Translations under genes and position numbers: made by a program | Assembly (NCBI RefSeq): GCF_033807715.1 | Contig: NC_084596.1 | Span: forward strand, 34,052,379-34,116,378 | From: Cololabis saira | Taxonomy: Eukaryota > Chordata > Actinopteri > Beloniformes > Belonidae | Direction: 5' to 3' | DNA length: 64,000 nucleotides | Shown: positions 31,780-64,000 of the stretch, piece after piece | Numbering within the stretch: the stretch's first letter is position 1 | Layout: each line of letters opens with the position of its first letter | Notes under the pieces: model-generated | Told to the model about the DNA's origin: nothing | Databases searched by the model: none | Seen by the model: the letters and a program-made list of their open reading frames with translations, nothing else

Positions 31780-32570
31780 TTAGTGATGATGCAAGCTGAA
31801 GAGTATTGAAGCAGTTGAAGATTACGAATAGACTTGAAAGGCAGATCAAATTAGAGGGAGTTGCAGCCCTCGGCGTGAGAGGTGGCAGAGTGTGAATTGC
31901 CGTGCTGTTGGGTGTGAGGGAAGAACGGAGGAGATTAATGCTGCATGGGAATAAGCAGAGCGAGAGGCTCTGCTTGATATGTGACTGAAATAACAATGTG
32001 AGATCCATGGGAGACTCTAAACCTGAGGGGAAGGAGAAACTGAGGACTCATCAGTGGAGAAACGGCCCCATTTTGTCAAGGTGGATTTAGTACCACAGAG
32101 GAGAATCTAAGTTTGATAACTGTTAAGCTTGAGGAAGTTGCAGGAGAACTAGGGGTTTGTTTTCAAGTATGGCAGTCAGTAAGGGAGGTGGGTGGATAAG
32201 TGGAGGTTGGTTTGGTGGAGAGGTACATCAAGGTATCATCTGCTTAGCAACAGATCTGGATGTTAAACTTGCCTAATATATGGCAGAGAAGAGGTAAGTA
32301 GATGATGAATAGAAGCGGCCCCGAGTAAGAGCCATGGAGAACACCAGAATTGACTTGAGATGGCTGAGGGGTGTAAAAGTTATGAGTTGAATTAATCGAG
32401 TGTGGCCAGTGAAATATGAATCAAACCAGGTAAGGGGTATGGTGGTGATTCCAGTGAAGTTTAATCGGTCAGGGAGGATGTGGCGAGAGATGGCACTAAC
32501 ACATACAGGAGTGTATGAGAAGGTTAAGTGCTCCTCAGCTGCCATGAGGAGGTCAATAATCACCTTGATC
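31780..32570 (-). mobile_element. Degenerate L2-like LINE reverse transcriptase fragment
   Basis: Minus-strand reading of 32563-32273 gives ISRHILPDRLNFTGITTIPL followed by TWFDSYFTGHTRLIQL, the fingers/palm segment typical of fish L2-type reverse transcriptases. Further stops and shifts follow down to about 31780, where SHIKQSLSL and SLTPNSTAI recall the post-palm region. The palm active site is not recognisable. Inactive, truncated copy. Confidence 0.6.
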
Positions 32571-32958
32571 GGGGCTGTTTCTGTGCTATGGAATGGATGG
32601 AAATCTGAATTGAATTGTAAAGATTATAATCAGACTAATAAGTATGAACCTGAGATGAAACTCTTTACACCCCCAAAAAGATTAGATGCAAAGCTGTTAA
32701 AAAATGTATAAAATGTATTAAAGTTGTTGAGGACTACACCGGTTTATGAAGTATAGGTGTTATTGCATATTTTTGAAAGATGAGGGAACATACACACATA
32801 AATGAATGAAAGGAAAATCCCAATGATCAATGAAATACATTGAAACTAGCAAAAGTGACAATAAAAAATAATTTTCTGAAAATTAACGGATTAATAACTT
32901 ATAAACAGTATTGATTATTATTATATATTAATTAATTAATATATTATAAACTTCTTTC
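32570..32958. other. pgpep1-upf1 intergenic AT-rich DNA
   Basis: No gene or bounded element seen; TATTAATTAATTAATATAT palindromes near 32925-32945. Confidence 0.4.
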
Positions 32959-34061
32959 CAGGGGTCCAGATCCGATGTCAGGATTGGGGGGGGGACCAAC
33001 GTGATTTTAATTTTTAATTTTTTGCCAATATGCAACTCATACCATACCATAAATTGGCTCGCCAAAAAATACTGCACAGGGAATCATTTATTGTGCTTAC
33101 CTTTCTTGTTTATTTCTCCTAAACAGCCAACAGTGTGTGTCACTGCTTACTTAACTGTTATATTCGTAAATCATAATTTTAAGGGTTTTGGGCATGTAGT
33201 GTCTACTCATCTCAAATTCTTCTCACCATCTTCCTTTTATCTTATGGGACTACTTTATGCACGATCAATTGATATATGGATGAAATATGGAGCCCGAAAC
33301 AAGTTGTTTACAGGGGTAGGCAACACTGGTCCTCGAATGCCACTGTCCTTTATGTCTTAGATGCTACCCTGCTTTAACACACCTGATTCTAATTAACCAT
33401 CGTCATCAGCTTGTCATCCAGGGCTGCACAATTCTGTTGATGACACAGGTACTTTTATCACGGTGTGCTGAAGCAGGGTAGCATCTAAGACATGCAGGAC
33501 AGGGGCCCACGAGGACCAGGGTTGCCTACCCCTAACTGATCATGTTTTAACACAGTTATGGTGGTAAACAGTTCTAAAAAAAGGACCCATTGCTAAGAGC
33601 AATAAACACAGCACAAGTTGACCCAACATCAAATTTATTTACATAAATGGCCATGTTTGTTTTCATCTGTCATTTTCCAGGACTCCCTGGAAGAAGAGAT
33701 CCTGTATCTTAATAGGCTAACTCTTCTTGTCTGTATAAATCTTCTTATCTGTATACTATCTAGACAACTCATGGATAATACAACTTGACAATACATTCAT
33801 ATTCATTCATTGAAGAGACAACAAAATCATGAAAATTATCAACAAAATGTACTCATGTTGCCCTGTTTATCATCAATCTGACCAGTAATTTTTAAGAAAT
33901 ATATTTTTAATAAATATTCTACATATTCAACCTTTAAGTCTGAAAATACATTTGTTCAATTTTGAATAATTTAGAGTATTTTTATTGGGGGGGACAATTC
34001 ATGTTTTTCAGAAATTGGGGGGAACATGTCCCCTCTGTCCCCCCCGGGATCTGCACCCATG
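32959..34061. mobile_element. 1.1-kb non-autonomous hAT element upstream of upf1
   Basis: Ends CAGGGGTCCAGATCC and the complementary GGATCTGCACCCATG, flanked by the 8-bp duplication CTTCTTTC at 32951-32958 and 34062-34069. Sub-terminal runs of G (left) and C (right) also pair. A second MITE (33312-33533) is inserted within it. No transposase frame remains. The right end lies 266 bp before the upf1 start codon. Confidence 0.88.
33312..33533. mobile_element. 222-bp MITE nested inside the hAT element
   Basis: Terminal inverted repeats AGGGGTAGGCAACACTGGTC and GACCAGGGTTGCCTACCCCT; inner halves (TTAGATGCTACCCTGCTT against AAGCAGGGTAGCATCTAA) also pair. This is a common fish MITE pattern. Target duplication not resolved. 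Confidence 0.75.
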
Positions 34062-34327
34062 CTTCTTTCGTATCCAGATGTGAGCAGCCGCCGGTGTCCG
34101 GTCCCCGCATGTCTCCTCGCCTCCTCTCCTCGCCGGTGCAGGTCTCCTCCTAGGAAACGGAACGCGGCCGCCGCCGCGTCTCCTCTCGTCCCACCAGTCT
34201 GTTATTTACCGCGTCGCCGCTCTGCAGCCTCAACGGGAATAACAACGTTTTTTTTTTTGTGAGACATTCACGCAGCGATATTCACGCATCTTTCTGTATT
34301 CCGTGCAGCAGCAGCAGCAGCCGGACC
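34062..34327 (+). promoter_or_regulatory. upf1: upf1 5' UTR and core promoter region
   Basis: A short CpG-rich segment (GCCGCC and GCGTCGCCG motifs) between the hAT element and the ATG, without a TATA box, as expected for a housekeeping gene. A CAG run lies at 34308-34322 just upstream of the start. The transcription start is not determinable from sequence alone. Confidence 0.5.
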
Positions 34328-63925
<29,598 letters not shown>

Positions 63926-64000
63926 GTGAGGTGATGATTTTCCCCGTTATTCTACCTCAGGAGTTCTTACAGTTGAAGTTGCTTTCGTCAACGAAAATTA

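Overview
This window is teleost fish nuclear DNA. It shows spliced vertebrate genes with GT-AG introns, long introns, dense DNA-transposon MITEs, CR1/L2-like and Tx1-like LINE fragments, a tRNA-derived SINE, and long CA, TTTC, AATG and TAA microsatellites. No prokaryotic, organellar or viral genome is present. Five protein-coding genes can be read directly. From left to right they are the 3' end of a PDE4 cAMP phosphodiesterase (+, probably pde4c), rab3a (+), an intronless jund (-), pgpep1 (+) and upf1 (+, running off the right edge). The same genes lie near one another on human 19p13.11, so the block is conserved vertebrate synteny and not an operon or a novel cassette.

Layout. 1-1878: last four coding exons of PDE4, with a complete hAT MITE in the final intron. 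1879-9290: long 3' UTR, then intergenic DNA with a hAT MITE, an AATG microsatellite, two minus-strand LINE remnants and a TAA microsatellite. 9290-21580: rab3a. It has a putative non-coding exon 1, a 1.58 kb TCTG/CTGCTCTG minisatellite in intron 1, four coding exons (219 aa) and a long 3' UTR opening with about 49 CA repeats. 23949-25761: jund, with a MITE in its 3' UTR and a recognisable promoter; it is convergent with rab3a. 26637-27316: AT-rich minisatellite. 28537-31418: pgpep1 in five coding exons, one intron with a GC donor. 31780-34061: LINE remnant and hAT element. 34328-63925: upf1, 21 coding exons (985 aa) covering the Cys/His-rich and helicase domains. The C-terminal SQ-rich region lies beyond the window.

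The genes are not a single pathway. PDE4 degrades cAMP, RAB3A controls synaptic vesicle exocytosis, JUND is an AP-1 transcription factor, PGPEP1 removes N-terminal pyroglutamate from peptides, and UPF1 is the RNA helicase of nonsense-mediated decay.

Most of the unexplained structure is mobile DNA. Eight hAT-type elements have intact 8-bp target duplications, and several elements are nested. The points most worth checking are: a JunD that lacks the usual N-terminus; a upf1 gene that cannot encode the mammalian long-loop isoform; the CUG/UCUG-rich array with a 471-bp higher-order period in rab3a intron 1; a diverged inverted repeat pair in upf1 introns; and short CpG-rich palindromes. I found no convincing undescribed multi-gene system. 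All exon boundaries were derived by hand from reading frame, splice consensus and similarity to remembered family sequences; no alignment was run.
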